Shown here: piece after piece, positions 55,790 through 64,000 of the stretch
How positions within the stretch are numbered: position 1 is the first letter of the stretch
How the letters are laid out: each line of letters begins with the position of its first letter
NCBI RefSeq assembly: GCF_035994945.1
Contig: NZ_CP108677.1
Span: 4,340,001 to 4,404,000 of the forward strand
Source of the DNA: Streptomyces sp. NBC_01216
GTDB lineage: Bacteria > Actinomycetota > Actinomycetes > Streptomycetales > Streptomycetaceae
DNA length: 64,000 bases
Reading direction: 5' to 3'
Position numbers and translations under genes: made by a program
The notes under the pieces: generated by a model
Seen by the model: the letters and a program-made list of their open reading frames with translations, nothing else
Told to the model about the DNA's origin: nothing
The model's database searches: none

Positions 55790-58144
55790 GTGGTGACGTT
55801 CGCGCAGGCGCAGGAGCGCGCCGAGGAGTGGATCAACGCGGATCTGCCCGCCTACCAGCATCGCGAGGTGCGGGTCAGGGAGTTCGAGCTGGGCTTCGTC
55901 GTCTGGGCGGAGGACCGCGAGGACGGACCGAGGTCGGACGGCGGCCGGCAGCGGCTGGTGATCGCGCGGGACAGCGGTGAGGCGACGCTGTGGCCGGGGC
56001 TGCCGGTCGGTGAGGTGATCCGCCGTTACGAGGAGGAGTACGGCGCGCCGGCCGACGCGGGCCGGGGAGCGGCCCCCGCACCGCCGGAGCGCATCGATCT
56101 CAACCAGACGTCGTTCCTGCTCAGTCCGCCCGAGTGGCTGCAGGACGCGGCGGACCGGATGGGTCTGCCGAAGACGCCGGACACCTCCGGGGCGGGCGGC
56201 GGTCCGTCCGCACCCGGGCCGGCGGACGAGGCCGGGACGGCGGAGCCTCTGGGCCGCCCCGACGCGGCGGACCGGCCGGAGCCCGATCGCGAGCCGACGG
56301 CGCGGGACGGCGTGCCCGCGAGGACCCCGGCGGACAGCCCGTGGGCCGACGCGAACGCCGGCTCGGGCGGCGTGGACGGAGTGCCCCTGCCGGCGACGGT
56401 CTTCGCACCGCCGCTCTCGGGCGCGGACGACGAGGACACGCCACTCCCCATGGTGGGCGCCGACACCCCCACCGCGCTGATGTCCGGCGGCAGCGCGCTG
56501 CCGCCGACGGCGGTGGCTCCCCGGCTCGAACCCTCGCCCCCCGGCCCGGACGGTCCGGCGGACCGCGCCGCGCCCCCGGCCGCTCCCGGCACGCCGCCGC
56601 CCGCACCCGCGCCTCCCGGCGCTCCCGGGGCCGCGGACATCGCGGACGCGGCCACCAGCAAGGCGTCCGCGGCGCCGCGGACGCCCCGCGGCGGCACCGG
56701 GAACCCCCCGCCGCCGCCTCAGGCCCCCGGTACGCCCGGACGGCCCGCCGCGCCCTCCGGCGGCGGCGGTTACATCCCCACGCAACTCGTGCCGCAGCTC
56801 GGACCCGACGGGCCCCAGCCGCCCGGACCGCCCGCCCCGCCCACGCCCGAACAGCCGGTACACCAGGCGGCGACGATGCTCGCGCGCCCGCCCCAGGGCG
56901 GCCCCGGTGGGCCCCCGCCCCCGCCCCCGCCGCCGGGCGTGCCCGGCACGCCCCCGGGCGGGGTACCGCACGCGGCGACGGTGCTGGCCCAGCCCGGCCC
57001 CGGCGACACACCGGCCCCGCCCGGACCCCCCGGTGCGCCGGCCCCGCCCGGACCCGCCGGCGCCCACCACGCGGCGACGGTGCTGGCCCCGCCCGGCCCC
57101 GGGACGCCTCCGCCGCCCGCACCGGCGCCCGGCGCGCCCCCGGCGTACGGATACCCGCAGCAGCCGGCCGGCCCGCCGACCGTGGGCCCCGGCTACCAGG
57201 CCGTGCTGCGTTACCGCGCGCCGGACGGCTCCGAGGCGCAGATCATCCGGCGGTCCGCGCCGGGGACGCCGCACCCGGAGTGGCAGATCCTGCACGAGTT
57301 GCGCGCGATGAACGTGCCGCCGCAACAGGTGCTGGAACTGCACACCGAGCTGGAGTCCTGCGAGCTGCCCGGCGGTTACTGCGCGCGGATGATCCGGGAG
57401 ACCTGGCCGCAGGCCCGGATCACCAACATCGCGCCGTACGGCCGTGACCACGCGGGCCGCCGCCAGGGCGTGCAGCAACTGCTCACTCATCAGGGCGAGT
57501 TGCATCAGGTCGCGGACGGTCCGGCCAGGCCCGCGCCGGTCCGTGCCCCGCTGCCGCAGGTGCAGCCGCTGCCGCCGGTCCCCCCGGAGGGAGTCGCTCA
57601 GGAGATGGCCGGCGCCTTCGGTCCGGGGATCTGCCGGTTCGACCAGCGGGCCGTGTCCCGGCAGGGCGTTCCGGAGATCGTGGCACTCACTCTCGTGTGG
57701 GCGGGCCTGCCGGCCGACTTCGGGCCGTTCTTCTGGGCGCAGCCGGCGCACCCGGTGGTGCCGACGCTGGCCGAACTCGCCGCCCAGCGGCAGATCCAGC
57801 CGGCCTCGGACGCGGGCTCGTACCTGGTGATCGGCTCGGACTTCGGGCGGGCGATCTGTGTGCAGTACGGGACCGCGCACATCGTCGCCGTGCCGGTCGA
57901 GGCCGGTCCGGGCGGGCAGCCGGTGCCGCCGCAGTTCGTGAACAGCGGCCTGCCGGAGTTCGCCCGCTGCATGGCACTGCTCGGCCGGATGTGGCGGCTG
58001 CGGTTCGGACTGAACCCGGAGCAGGCGGGCCGCTGGACAGTCGATTTCCAGGCGCAGTTGGCCATGCTGGATCCGGCCGCTCTGTCGTCGCCGGACACCT
58101 GGTGGTCGGTGCTCCTGGAGCAGATGTGGGACGGCCTCCTGTAG
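55790..58144 (+). CDS. Imm35/YrhB-like domain, Pro-rich linker, nucleotide deaminase domain and SUKH-4 domain
   Basis: 784-aa four-part protein. (1) Residues 1-85 resemble YrhB/Imm35: 'AQERAEEWINADLPAYQHRE', 'FELGFVVWAEDREDG'. (2) 'IDLNQTSFLLSPPEWLQDAA' leads into a Pro/Ala/Gly-rich linker (about 125-460) with recurring short Ala-Thr-Val-Leu-Ala motifs. (3) A deaminase-like domain at about 463-565: 'YRAPDGSEAQIIRRSAPGTP', H495-P-E497-W, C524-x6-C531 in 'ELESCELPGGYCARMI', matching the nucleic acid/nucleotide deaminases of polymorphic toxins. (4) A SUKH-4-like domain at about 613-784 ('GSYLVIGSDFGRAICVQYGT', 'LPEFARCMALLGRMWRLRF'). Catalytic and immunity modules share one chain. GTG 55790 follows GGGGGAG; GTG 55793 is an alternative. 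Confidence 0.78.
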   Translation: MVTFAQAQERAEEWINADLPAYQHREVRVREFELGFVVWAEDREDGPRSDGGRQRLVIARDSGEATLWPGLPVGEVIRRYEEEYGAPADAGRGAAPAPPERIDLNQTSFLLSPPEWLQDAADRMGLPKTPDTSGAGGGPSAPGPADEAGTAEPLGRPDAADRPEPDREPTARDGVPARTPADSPWADANAGSGGVDGVPLPATVFAPPLSGADDEDTPLPMVGADTPTALMSGGSALPPTAVAPRLEPSPPGPDGPADRAAPPAAPGTPPPAPAPPGAPGAADIADAATSKASAAPRTPRGGTGNPPPPPQAPGTPGRPAAPSGGGGYIPTQLVPQLGPDGPQPPGPPAPPTPEQPVHQAATMLARPPQGGPGGPPPPPPPPGVPGTPPGGVPHAATVLAQPGPGDTPAPPGPPGAPAPPGPAGAHHAATVLAPPGPGTPPPPAPAPGAPPAYGYPQQPAGPPTVGPGYQAVLRYRAPDGSEAQIIRRSAPGTPHPEWQILHELRAMNVPPQQVLELHTELESCELPGGYCARMIRETWPQARITNIAPYGRDHAGRRQGVQQLLTHQGELHQVADGPARPAPVRAPLPQVQPLPPVPPEGVAQEMAGAFGPGICRFDQRAVSRQGVPEIVALTLVWAGLPADFGPFFWAQPAHPVVPTLAELAAQRQIQPASDAGSYLVIGSDFGRAICVQYGTAHIVAVPVEAGPGGQPVPPQFVNSGLPEFARCMALLGRMWRLRFGLNPEQAGRWTVDFQAQLAMLDPAALSSPDTWWSVLLEQMWDGLL

Positions 58145-58250
58145 CGCGCGCGGACCGTGTCCGCTGGTGGCGGGCCGTGACGCGCGGAGTTCGCCGGACC
58201 GGCGGGGTCCACGGGCTCCGGCCCCGCGCCGCCGTTCCGGTGTGACCCTG

Positions 58251-58285
58251 GGCGCCCGACGTGTTCGTCACGCCGGGCGCCTTTT
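58251..58285 (+). terminator. Terminator closing the toxin/immunity island
   Basis: GGCGCCCG...CGGGCGCC with 8-bp outer arms and inner GTG/CAC pairing, followed by a TTTT run, which is rare in this window. It lies about 105 bp after the 784-aa protein's stop. Confidence 0.8.
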
Positions 58286-58353
58286 GTCCTTTCCCTGGTG
58301 TTCCGTGACGCATCCTTGGTCTGCGGGCCGTTCAGGAGGAAGGGGCGTCAGGG

Positions 58354-59283
58354 ATGGATTTCGCCGTCGTACGGGGTGGCCGCGGGTACCGCCCCGAGCA
58401 GGTCGACCGCTTTCTGACCGCTCTCACCGTCGAACGGGACGCGGCCCGGGAACGTGTGGAGCGCCTGGCCGCCCTCGCCGAGGAGGCCGGGGCCGAGGCG
58501 GCGCGCCTGCGTGAGGCGGTCGCGGGCCTCGCGCCGCAGCGGTACGAGTCCCTCGGCGTGCGGGCCCGGCGCCTCCTCCTCCTGGCGGAGGAGGAGGCCG
58601 AGGCGCTGCCGGCGGCCGCGGCGGAGGCGGCGCGGGTGCTCGACGAGGAGGCCCGGACGGCGGGCGCCGCGGCGGCGGAGGCGGCGTGGGCGTACGCGGC
58701 CGAGACCGGGAAGGCCGCCGATTCGGCCGCCGGCGCGGTCTTGGCGGCGGCCCGCGCGGAGGCCGAGGCGCGGTGCGCGGAGGCCCGCCGGGAGGCGCGG
58801 GAACACGTGGGCCAGGCGCGGGCCGGCCTGGAGGAGACGGTGCGCCGGACCACGGCCCTGCTGGAGGGGCAGCGCGCCGAGCAGGCGTCGGTGCGGGAGC
58901 GGACCGAGCGGGCCGAGTCGGCGCGGGCGGCGGAGGCCGACGCCCGGCACGCCGAGCTCGACGCGGGCGCGCAGGCACGGCTGGCCGAGGCGCGGCGGGC
59001 CCTTGCCGAGGCCGAGGAGAACGCCCGGCACGGGCAGGAGGACGCGGCGGCGCGGGCGGCGGAACTGCTGGCAGGGGCCCGGACGCACCGGGAGCGCACC
59101 GAGCGCGAGACCGCGCGGACGCTGCGGGCGCACGAGGAGGCCCGCGAGGAGATCCAGGCGCACATGGAACACATCCGTAGTTCGCTGGCGACCCTGACGG
59201 GCCGATCCGGACCACGGGTGCCGGAGGGCGACGCGCCCCGCGACGGCACTCCGGGGCCGCGCGACGCAGAGCCGGCCGGCTGA
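58354..59283 (+). CDS. DivIVA-like long coiled-coil protein
   Basis: 309-aa protein. Residues 1-25 are 'MDFAVVRGGRGYRPEQVDRF', resembling the short membrane-curvature or polar-targeting head of DivIVA/GpsB proteins (Y-x-x-x-x-V-D-x-F-L). Almost everything to residue 285 is Ala/Glu/Arg coiled coil without Pro, and the tail is disordered. Related Streptomyces proteins are often annotated as cellulose-binding. The likely role is a cytoskeletal or polar-growth scaffold (inference). ATG 58354 is preceded by AGGAGGAAGGGG at about 12 bases. It is probably monocistronic. Confidence 0.8.
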   Translation: MDFAVVRGGRGYRPEQVDRFLTALTVERDAARERVERLAALAEEAGAEAARLREAVAGLAPQRYESLGVRARRLLLLAEEEAEALPAAAAEAARVLDEEARTAGAAAAEAAWAYAAETGKAADSAAGAVLAAARAEAEARCAEARREAREHVGQARAGLEETVRRTTALLEGQRAEQASVRERTERAESARAAEADARHAELDAGAQARLAEARRALAEAEENARHGQEDAAARAAELLAGARTHRERTERETARTLRAHEEAREEIQAHMEHIRSSLATLTGRSGPRVPEGDAPRDGTPGPRDAEPAG

Positions 59284-59752
59284 GCTCCGGCCGGGTGGCG
59301 GCGCCCCGGTACGCCCGCCTCCGGCATGGCCGTCCCGGCGGCCGGAATGCCCGTACCGGCCCGCGTCCGTCTTCCGGCCCAGGCCACCCGGCAGGCGCCG
59401 GGCACCCCTTTCCCGGTCCCGCCTTTCCCGGCCCCCTCACGCAGGGCCGCCGCGCCTGCCTGGTTCCGCCCCGCCGCGCCCGTCCGCCCGCGGTCCGATG
59501 GGTCGTACATCCATGCCGCCCGTGCGTCCTCCCTCCTCCCTCTGCGGGGGGAGGACCCCTAAGGGGCTCTCCCCCAGAGAGGGCAGGGACCGGTCGTTCC
59601 GGCGGAGGACGAGAAGCGGTTCCCCCCGTCCTTAGCTTGTTCCTACGGGAAACCCCCGGGCGAAGACTGCGCCAGGCACCAGTGACCCGGCCACCCCGCA
59701 CCTCGCAGACTCGTGGACGAGTCGGATCTGAACCAGGCATAGGAGACATACC
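59284..59752. other. Intergenic region with hairpin before ABC exporter operon
   Basis: 469 bp. A two-level hairpin, CTCTGCGGGGGGAG...CTCTCCCCCAGAG with inner CCCCTAAGGGG (about 59541-59580), probably terminates the coiled-coil gene. The ABC promoter should lie in 59600-59740; a TTAGCT stretch near 59634 is the only AT-rich candidate. The rest shows no gene-like feature. Confidence 0.5.
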
Positions 59753-60541
59753 GTGACTTCGGCTGTGACCATCCCCAAGCACGAGGGCGCCGCGAGGCGC
59801 ACGGCGGTGGCCGCGCGGGCGCGGCAGGTCGTCAAGGCGTACGGAGCCGGTGAGACGCGGGTCGTCGCGCTGGACCACGTCGACGTGGACATCGCCCGCG
59901 GGCGGTTCACCGCCATCATGGGCCCGTCCGGGTCCGGCAAATCGACCCTGATGCACTGCCTCGCCGGCCTCGACACCGTCACCAGCGGACAGATCTTCCT
60001 CGACGAGACCGAGATCACCGGCCTGAAGGACAAGAAGCTCACCCGGCTGCGACGCGACCGGATCGGATTCATCTTCCAGTCGTTCAACCTGCTGCCGACA
60101 CTGAACGCGCTCGAGAACATCACGTTGCCGATGGACATCGCCGGCCGCCGCGCGGACCGGGAATGGCTCGACCGGGTCGTCTCCACCGTCGGCCTGGCCG
60201 ACCGCCTCGGACACCGGCCCACCCAGCTCTCCGGCGGCCAGCAGCAGCGCGTCGCGGTGGCCCGCGCACTCGCCGCCCGCCCCGAGATCATCTTCGGGGA
60301 CGAGCCGACCGGCAACCTCGACTCCCGCGCCGGCGCCGAAGTCCTCGGCTTCCTGCGCCGGTCCGTGGACGAGCTCGGCCAGACCATCGTCATGGTCACC
60401 CACGACCCGGTGGCCGCCGGCTACGCCGACCGCGTCCTCTACCTCGCGGACGGCCGGATCGTCGACGAGATGCTGCGTCCCACCGCCGAGGCCGTCCTGG
60501 ACCGCATGAAGGACTTCGACGCCCGGGGGCGCACGTCATGA
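59753..60541 (+). CDS. ABC exporter ATPase (MacB/LolD type)
   Basis: 262-aa ATPase. Walker A is GPSGSGKST, the Q-loop is 'GFIFQSFNLLPTLNALENIT', the signature is LSGGQQQRVAVARALAARPE, Walker B is 'IIFGDEPTGNLDSRAG', and the His switch lies in 'TIVMVTHDPVAAGYADRVLY'. MacB/LolD ATPases drive FtsX-type permeases by mechanotransmission. GTG 59753 has AGGAGA upstream. Its stop overlaps the permease ATG (ATGA). Confidence 0.95.
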   Translation: MTSAVTIPKHEGAARRTAVAARARQVVKAYGAGETRVVALDHVDVDIARGRFTAIMGPSGSGKSTLMHCLAGLDTVTSGQIFLDETEITGLKDKKLTRLRRDRIGFIFQSFNLLPTLNALENITLPMDIAGRRADREWLDRVVSTVGLADRLGHRPTQLSGGQQQRVAVARALAARPEIIFGDEPTGNLDSRAGAEVLGFLRRSVDELGQTIVMVTHDPVAAGYADRVLYLADGRIVDEMLRPTAEAVLDRMKDFDARGRTS

Positions 60542-63108
60542 CCGTCCTGAAGACCTCACTGCGCAACTTCCTCGCGCACAAGGGCCGTATGGCACTGTCC
60601 GCCGTCGCCGTCCTGCTGTCCGTGGCGTTCGTGAGCGGCACGCTCGTGTTCACGGACACCATGAACACCACCTTCGACAAGCTCTTCGCGACGACCGCCT
60701 CGGACGTCACGCTGAGCCCGAAGACCGCCGACGGAGACGACACGCCGGGCACCGGCAGACCCGAGTCCTTCCCGGCCTCCGTCGTCGAGCGGGTCAGGAA
60801 GGCCGAGGGAGTCAAGGACGCCCAGGGGGCCGTGGTATCGCAGAGCGTGACCGTCGTCGACGGCCACGGCGAGAACGTCGGCCCCACCAGCGGCGCGCCG
60901 ACCATCGCCGTCGGCTGGCGCGCCGACGAACTGCGCTCGGTGGAGATCACCTCCGGTCACGAGCCGCGCGGACCCACCGACGTGATGGTCGACGGAGGCA
61001 CCGCCGGGAAGCACGGACTGAAGATCGGCGACGAGCTGCGCACCATCGCCGTCACCGGCGACTTCACCGCGAAGGTCTCCGGGATCGTCGACTTCAAGGT
61101 CACCAACCCCGGTGCCACCGTCGTCTACTTCGACACCGCCACCGCCCAGCGCGAACTGCTCGGCAAGGAGGGCCTGTTCACCCAGGTCACCGCCGACGCC
61201 CAGTCCGGTGTCACGCACGAGCGGCTGAAACGGAACATCGCCGCCGTGGTCGGCTCCGACTACAAGCTCCAGACCGCCGCCGAGGCCGCCGACGAGGGCC
61301 GCAAGGAGGTCGCGAGCTTCCTCGACGTCATGAAGTACGCCATGCTCGGCTTCGCCGGCGTCGCCTTCCTCGTCGGCATCTTCCTCATCGTCAACACCTT
61401 CTCGATGCTGGTCGCCCAGCGCACCCGCGAGATCGGCCTGATGCGCGCCATCGGAGCCGGCCGCGAGCAGGTCAACCGGTCCGTGCTGGTCGAGGCGCTG
61501 CTGCTCGGCATCGTCGGCTCGGTCGCCGGTGTCGCGGCGGGCGTGGGCCTCGCCGTCGGCCTGATGGAGTTCATGTCCTCCCTGGGCATGGAGCTTTCCA
61601 CCCAGGACCTCACCGTGGCGTGGACGACCCCCGCCGTCGGTCTCCTCCTGGGGATCGTCGTCACCGTCGTCGCCGCCTACATCCCGGCCCGCCGGGCAGG
61701 CAAGATCTCCCCGATGGCCGCGCTGCGCGACGCCGGCACCCCGGCGGACGGCGCCGCGGGCCGGGTCCGCGGCGGGATCGGCCTGCTGCTCACGACGGCC
61801 GGCGCGGCGTGCCTGTGGACCGCGACCCAGGCCGAGAAGGCCGGCGTCGGCTCGCTGTGGCTCGGCGCGGGGATCGTGCTCTCCCTCGTCGGCTTCATCG
61901 TGATCGGCCCGCTGCTCTCCGGCGGGATCGTCCGGGCCGTCAGCCTCGTCGTGCTGCGGGTCTTCGGCCCCGTCGGCCGGATGGCCGAGCGCAACGCGTT
62001 GCGCAACCCGCGCCGTACGGGTGCCACCGGCGCCGCCCTGATGATCGGCCTGGCGTTGGTCGCGTGCCTGTCCGTGGTCGGCTCCTCGATGGTCGCCTCG
62101 GCCACCGAGGAACTGGACCGCTCGGTGGGCGCCGACTTCATCGTCCAGTCGGCCAACGGGCAGCCGATCGTCCCGCAGGCGCAGGCGGCCCTGGAGAAGA
62201 CCCCGGGCCTGGACCACGTCACCGAGTACAAGTGGCTCGCGGTGAAGGTCACCGACCCGCGCGGCACCTCCGCCGAAGAAGAACTGGTCGCCGCCGACCC
62301 GACGTACGCGCAGGACGTGCGGCGCGCCACCACGTCAGGCCGGCTCGCCGACGCCTACGGCACGGCCGCCATGTCAGTCGGCAGCGACTACGCGGCCGAG
62401 CACGGCGTGCGGGTCGGCGACGAGCTGACCGTCGCCTTCACGGGCGGCCGGAGCGCGAAGCTGCGGGTCGCGGCGATCACCTCGGACACGAACAACATCG
62501 ACAGGGGCGTGATGTACACGAACATCACGACTGCGGCCCGCTACCTGCCGGCCGAGCGGATGCCGCAGAGCGTGGTCATGTTCGCCGAGGCGCGCGACGG
62601 CGAGGAGACGGAGGCGTACGCCGCGCTCAAGAAGTCGCTCCAGCCGTACCCGCAGTACCAGGTGAGCAACCAGGCCGACTACAAGCAGGCGCTGAAGGAC
62701 CAGGTCGGCCAGCTCCTGAACATCGTGTACGGGCTCCTCGCCCTGGCGATCATCGTCGCGATCCTGGGTGTGGTGAACACCCTGGCCCTGTCGGTGGTCG
62801 AGCGGACCCGGGAGATCGGCCTCCTGCGGGCCGTCGGGCTGTCGCGCCGCCAGCTGCGCCGCATGATCCGCCTGGAGTCGGTGGTCATCGCCCTGTTCGG
62901 GGCCCTGCTGGGGCTCGGCCTGGGCATGGGCTGGGGCACGGCGGCCCAGAAGCTGCTGGCTCTGGAGGGCCTGGGGGTGCTGGAGATCCCGTGGCCGACG
63001 ATCCTGACGGTCTTCGTGGGGTCGGCCTTCGTGGGCCTGTTCGCGGCGCTCGTCCCGGCCTTCCGGGCCGGCCGGATGAACGTCCTGAACGCGATCGCCG
63101 CCGAGTAG
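60538..63108 (+). CDS. ABC exporter permease with two FtsX modules
   Basis: 856-aa permease with duplicated FtsX/MacB-like halves. The first membrane helix ('GRMALSAVAVLLSVAFVSGT') precedes a large extracytoplasmic MacB_PCD domain (about 45-250) and the first FtsX helices (about 265-400: 'FLIVNTFSMLVAQRTREIGL', 'MRAIGAGREQVNRSVLVEAL'). A central pair of helices (about 415-465) leads to the second periplasmic domain (about 500-725) and final FtsX helices ('VVNTLALSVVERTREIGLLR', 'AVGLSRRQLRRMIRLESVVI'). Such ATPase/permease pairs export peptides, lipids or drugs; the substrate is unknown. Translationally coupled to the ATPase. Confidence 0.94.
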   Translation: MTVLKTSLRNFLAHKGRMALSAVAVLLSVAFVSGTLVFTDTMNTTFDKLFATTASDVTLSPKTADGDDTPGTGRPESFPASVVERVRKAEGVKDAQGAVVSQSVTVVDGHGENVGPTSGAPTIAVGWRADELRSVEITSGHEPRGPTDVMVDGGTAGKHGLKIGDELRTIAVTGDFTAKVSGIVDFKVTNPGATVVYFDTATAQRELLGKEGLFTQVTADAQSGVTHERLKRNIAAVVGSDYKLQTAAEAADEGRKEVASFLDVMKYAMLGFAGVAFLVGIFLIVNTFSMLVAQRTREIGLMRAIGAGREQVNRSVLVEALLLGIVGSVAGVAAGVGLAVGLMEFMSSLGMELSTQDLTVAWTTPAVGLLLGIVVTVVAAYIPARRAGKISPMAALRDAGTPADGAAGRVRGGIGLLLTTAGAACLWTATQAEKAGVGSLWLGAGIVLSLVGFIVIGPLLSGGIVRAVSLVVLRVFGPVGRMAERNALRNPRRTGATGAALMIGLALVACLSVVGSSMVASATEELDRSVGADFIVQSANGQPIVPQAQAALEKTPGLDHVTEYKWLAVKVTDPRGTSAEEELVAADPTYAQDVRRATTSGRLADAYGTAAMSVGSDYAAEHGVRVGDELTVAFTGGRSAKLRVAAITSDTNNIDRGVMYTNITTAARYLPAERMPQSVVMFAEARDGEETEAYAALKKSLQPYPQYQVSNQADYKQALKDQVGQLLNIVYGLLALAIIVAILGVVNTLALSVVERTREIGLLRAVGLSRRQLRRMIRLESVVIALFGALLGLGLGMGWGTAAQKLLALEGLGVLEIPWPTILTVFVGSAFVGLFAALVPAFRAGRMNVLNAIAAE

Positions 63109-63151
63109 CCGGCGGGCGCGTCTCGGGGCACGGGGGAGAGGAACGGGGGTA

Positions 63152-63190
63152 CGGCCCCGGCGGGCATCGGTGAGACGCCCGCCGGGGCCG
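63152..63190. terminator. Terminator after ABC exporter operon
   Basis: Perfect 14-bp arms CGGCCCCGGCGGGC and GCCCGCCGGGGCCG around an 11-base loop, 43 bp after the permease stop. Confidence 0.85.
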
Positions 63191-63391
63191 TCCGCCGTGC
63201 GCGCCCCGGACCCGCCTTCGTTCGCCTCATCGACCGGCCACCGGCCCCGGACCGCGGCCTTCCCCGGCGCCGCTCGTCGCGCGGCGGTCGGGTGACCGGC
63301 GGGCGTAGGCTGGAACCTCCCCCGGCCCGTGAGAGACGTGTCGGGCTGTCCGCGTTGCCCGTTCTGCCAGCCACCCCCGGGATGGAAGTCC

Positions 63392-64000
63392 ATGAGCCTG
63401 CACGGTCTGCTCGACGTCGTCGTCAAGGACGCGGCCCTCGCCGAAGCGGTGAAGGCCGCAGCCGACGGCAACCGCTCCCATGTGGACCTGGTCGGCCCGC
63501 CCGCCGCGCGGCCCTTCGCGGTGGCCGCGCTCGCCCGCGAGACCGGCCGGCCGGTGCTCGCCGTGACCGCCACCGGCCGCGAGGCGGAGGACCTGGCGGC
63601 GGCCCTGCGCAGCGTTCTCGACCCGGACCGGGTCGTCGAGTACCCCGCGTGGGAGACACTCCCGCACGAGCGGCTCTCGCCGCGCTCCGACACCGTCGGC
63701 CGGCGCCTCGCCGTGCTGCGGCGCCTCGCCCACCCCTCGCCCGACGACCCCGCCGCCGGCCCGGTCTCGGTGGTCGTCGCGCCCATCAGGTCGGTGCTCC
63801 AGCCACAGGTCAAGGGCCTGGGCGACGTGGAACCCGTGGCCCTGCGGACCGGTCGGCAGGCCGATCTGAACGAGGTCGTCGAAGGGCTCGCGGCGGCTGC
63901 CTACGCCCGGGTGGAGCTGGTCGAGAAGCGCGGCGAGTTCGCCGTGCGCGGCGGCATCCTGGACGTTTTCCCGCCGACCGAGGAACACCCGCTCCGGATC
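63392..64000 (+). CDS. mfd: Transcription-repair coupling factor, N-terminal part
   Basis: The first 203 codons of Mfd; the rest is beyond the window. The N-terminal UvrB-homology module is visible: 'VDLVGPPAARPFAVAALARE', 'VVEYPAWETLPHERLSPRSD' (the P-x-x-E-x-L-P-x-E signature), 'VGRRLAVLRRLAHPS', 'VVVAPIRSVLQP' and 'KRGEFAVRGGILDVFPPTEE'. Mfd removes RNA polymerase stalled at DNA lesions and recruits UvrA. ATG 63392 is preceded by GGGATGGAAG. Neighbouring genes match my memory of the S. coelicolor mfd locus. Confidence 0.93.
   Translation, partial: MSLHGLLDVVVKDAALAEAVKAAADGNRSHVDLVGPPAARPFAVAALARETGRPVLAVTATGREAEDLAAALRSVLDPDRVVEYPAWETLPHERLSPRSDTVGRRLAVLRRLAHPSPDDPAAGPVSVVVAPIRSVLQPQVKGLGDVEPVALRTGRQADLNEVVEGLAAAAYARVELVEKRGEFAVRGGILDVFPPTEEHPLRI

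Noticed and set aside
53539..58144. Phage or integrative element carrying the toxin island
   Set aside because: No integrase, attachment-site repeats, transposase or composition break; tRNA-Gln at 51.7 kb has no partial duplicate nearby.

Overview
The window is high-GC DNA with GTG starts, GTGA/ATGA gene overlaps, GGAGG-type ribosome binding sites and long GC-rich hairpin terminators, and it encodes an SsgA-like sporulation protein. All of this points to a Streptomyces chromosome. The gene order (mfd - ABC exporter - glmU - tRNA-Gln - prs - rplY - pth - ppc - tam/tamR - gal operon - ispE/rsmA/rpf - rsmI - PMT - PBP - SsgE-like) agrees with what I remember of the S. coelicolor chromosome core. 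I therefore read it as core-arm housekeeping DNA with small accessory islands. No insertion sequence, phage or CRISPR was seen.

Layout. 0-8.4 kb: a truncated tricorn-like S41 peptidase gene divergent from a TetR gene and an MMPL exporter gene, with two identical palindromic operators between them; then an SsgE-like gene and an ECF metal transporter operon (M+N fusion, Q, O) preceded by a likely nickel-repressor (Nur) box. 8.6-12.3 kb: a DCC thiol oxidoreductase gene converges on a minus-strand cluster of a secreted ice-binding-like (DUF3494) protein, DUF5819 and HTTM membrane proteins, which resembles a SdpA/SdpB module. 12.8-17.8 kb: a serine hydrolase, a decayed SDR gene and a large secreted S53 peptidase with three C-terminal repeats. 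18-27.2 kb: PBP, protein O-mannosyltransferase (a secreted-protein glycosylation enzyme), rsmI, a zinc-ribbon protein, tatD, and the overlapping rpf-rsmA-ispE operon. 27.4-33.1 kb: an ABC-F ATPase and two tandem membrane-anchored beta-propeller proteins. 33.4-40 kb: a response regulator without its phospho-acceptor, galTEK, a normal response regulator, and the tamR/tam pair. 40.1-46.9 kb: a desaturase-TetR operon with twin operators, ppc, pth and rplY. 47-51.8 kb: a LysR/beta-lactamase-like pair, prs, glmU and tRNA-Gln(UUG). 52-53.4 kb: an orphan histidine kinase. 53.5-58.1 kb: a compact divergent polymorphic-toxin/immunity island. 58.3-64 kb: a DivIVA-like coiled-coil protein, an ABC/FtsX exporter, and the start of mfd.

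The most interesting parts are (a) the 53.5-58.1 kb island, where a YwqJ-type deaminase is paired with SUKH-3 and, divergently, two proteins each fuse a toxin-like catalytic domain (WHH nuclease; nucleotide deaminase) to SUKH/Imm-type immunity domains; (b) the DUF3494-DUF5819-HTTM-DCC cluster; and (c) several short operator architectures that tie regulators to their probable targets. Domain names are my own reading of the protein sequences; no database search was run.
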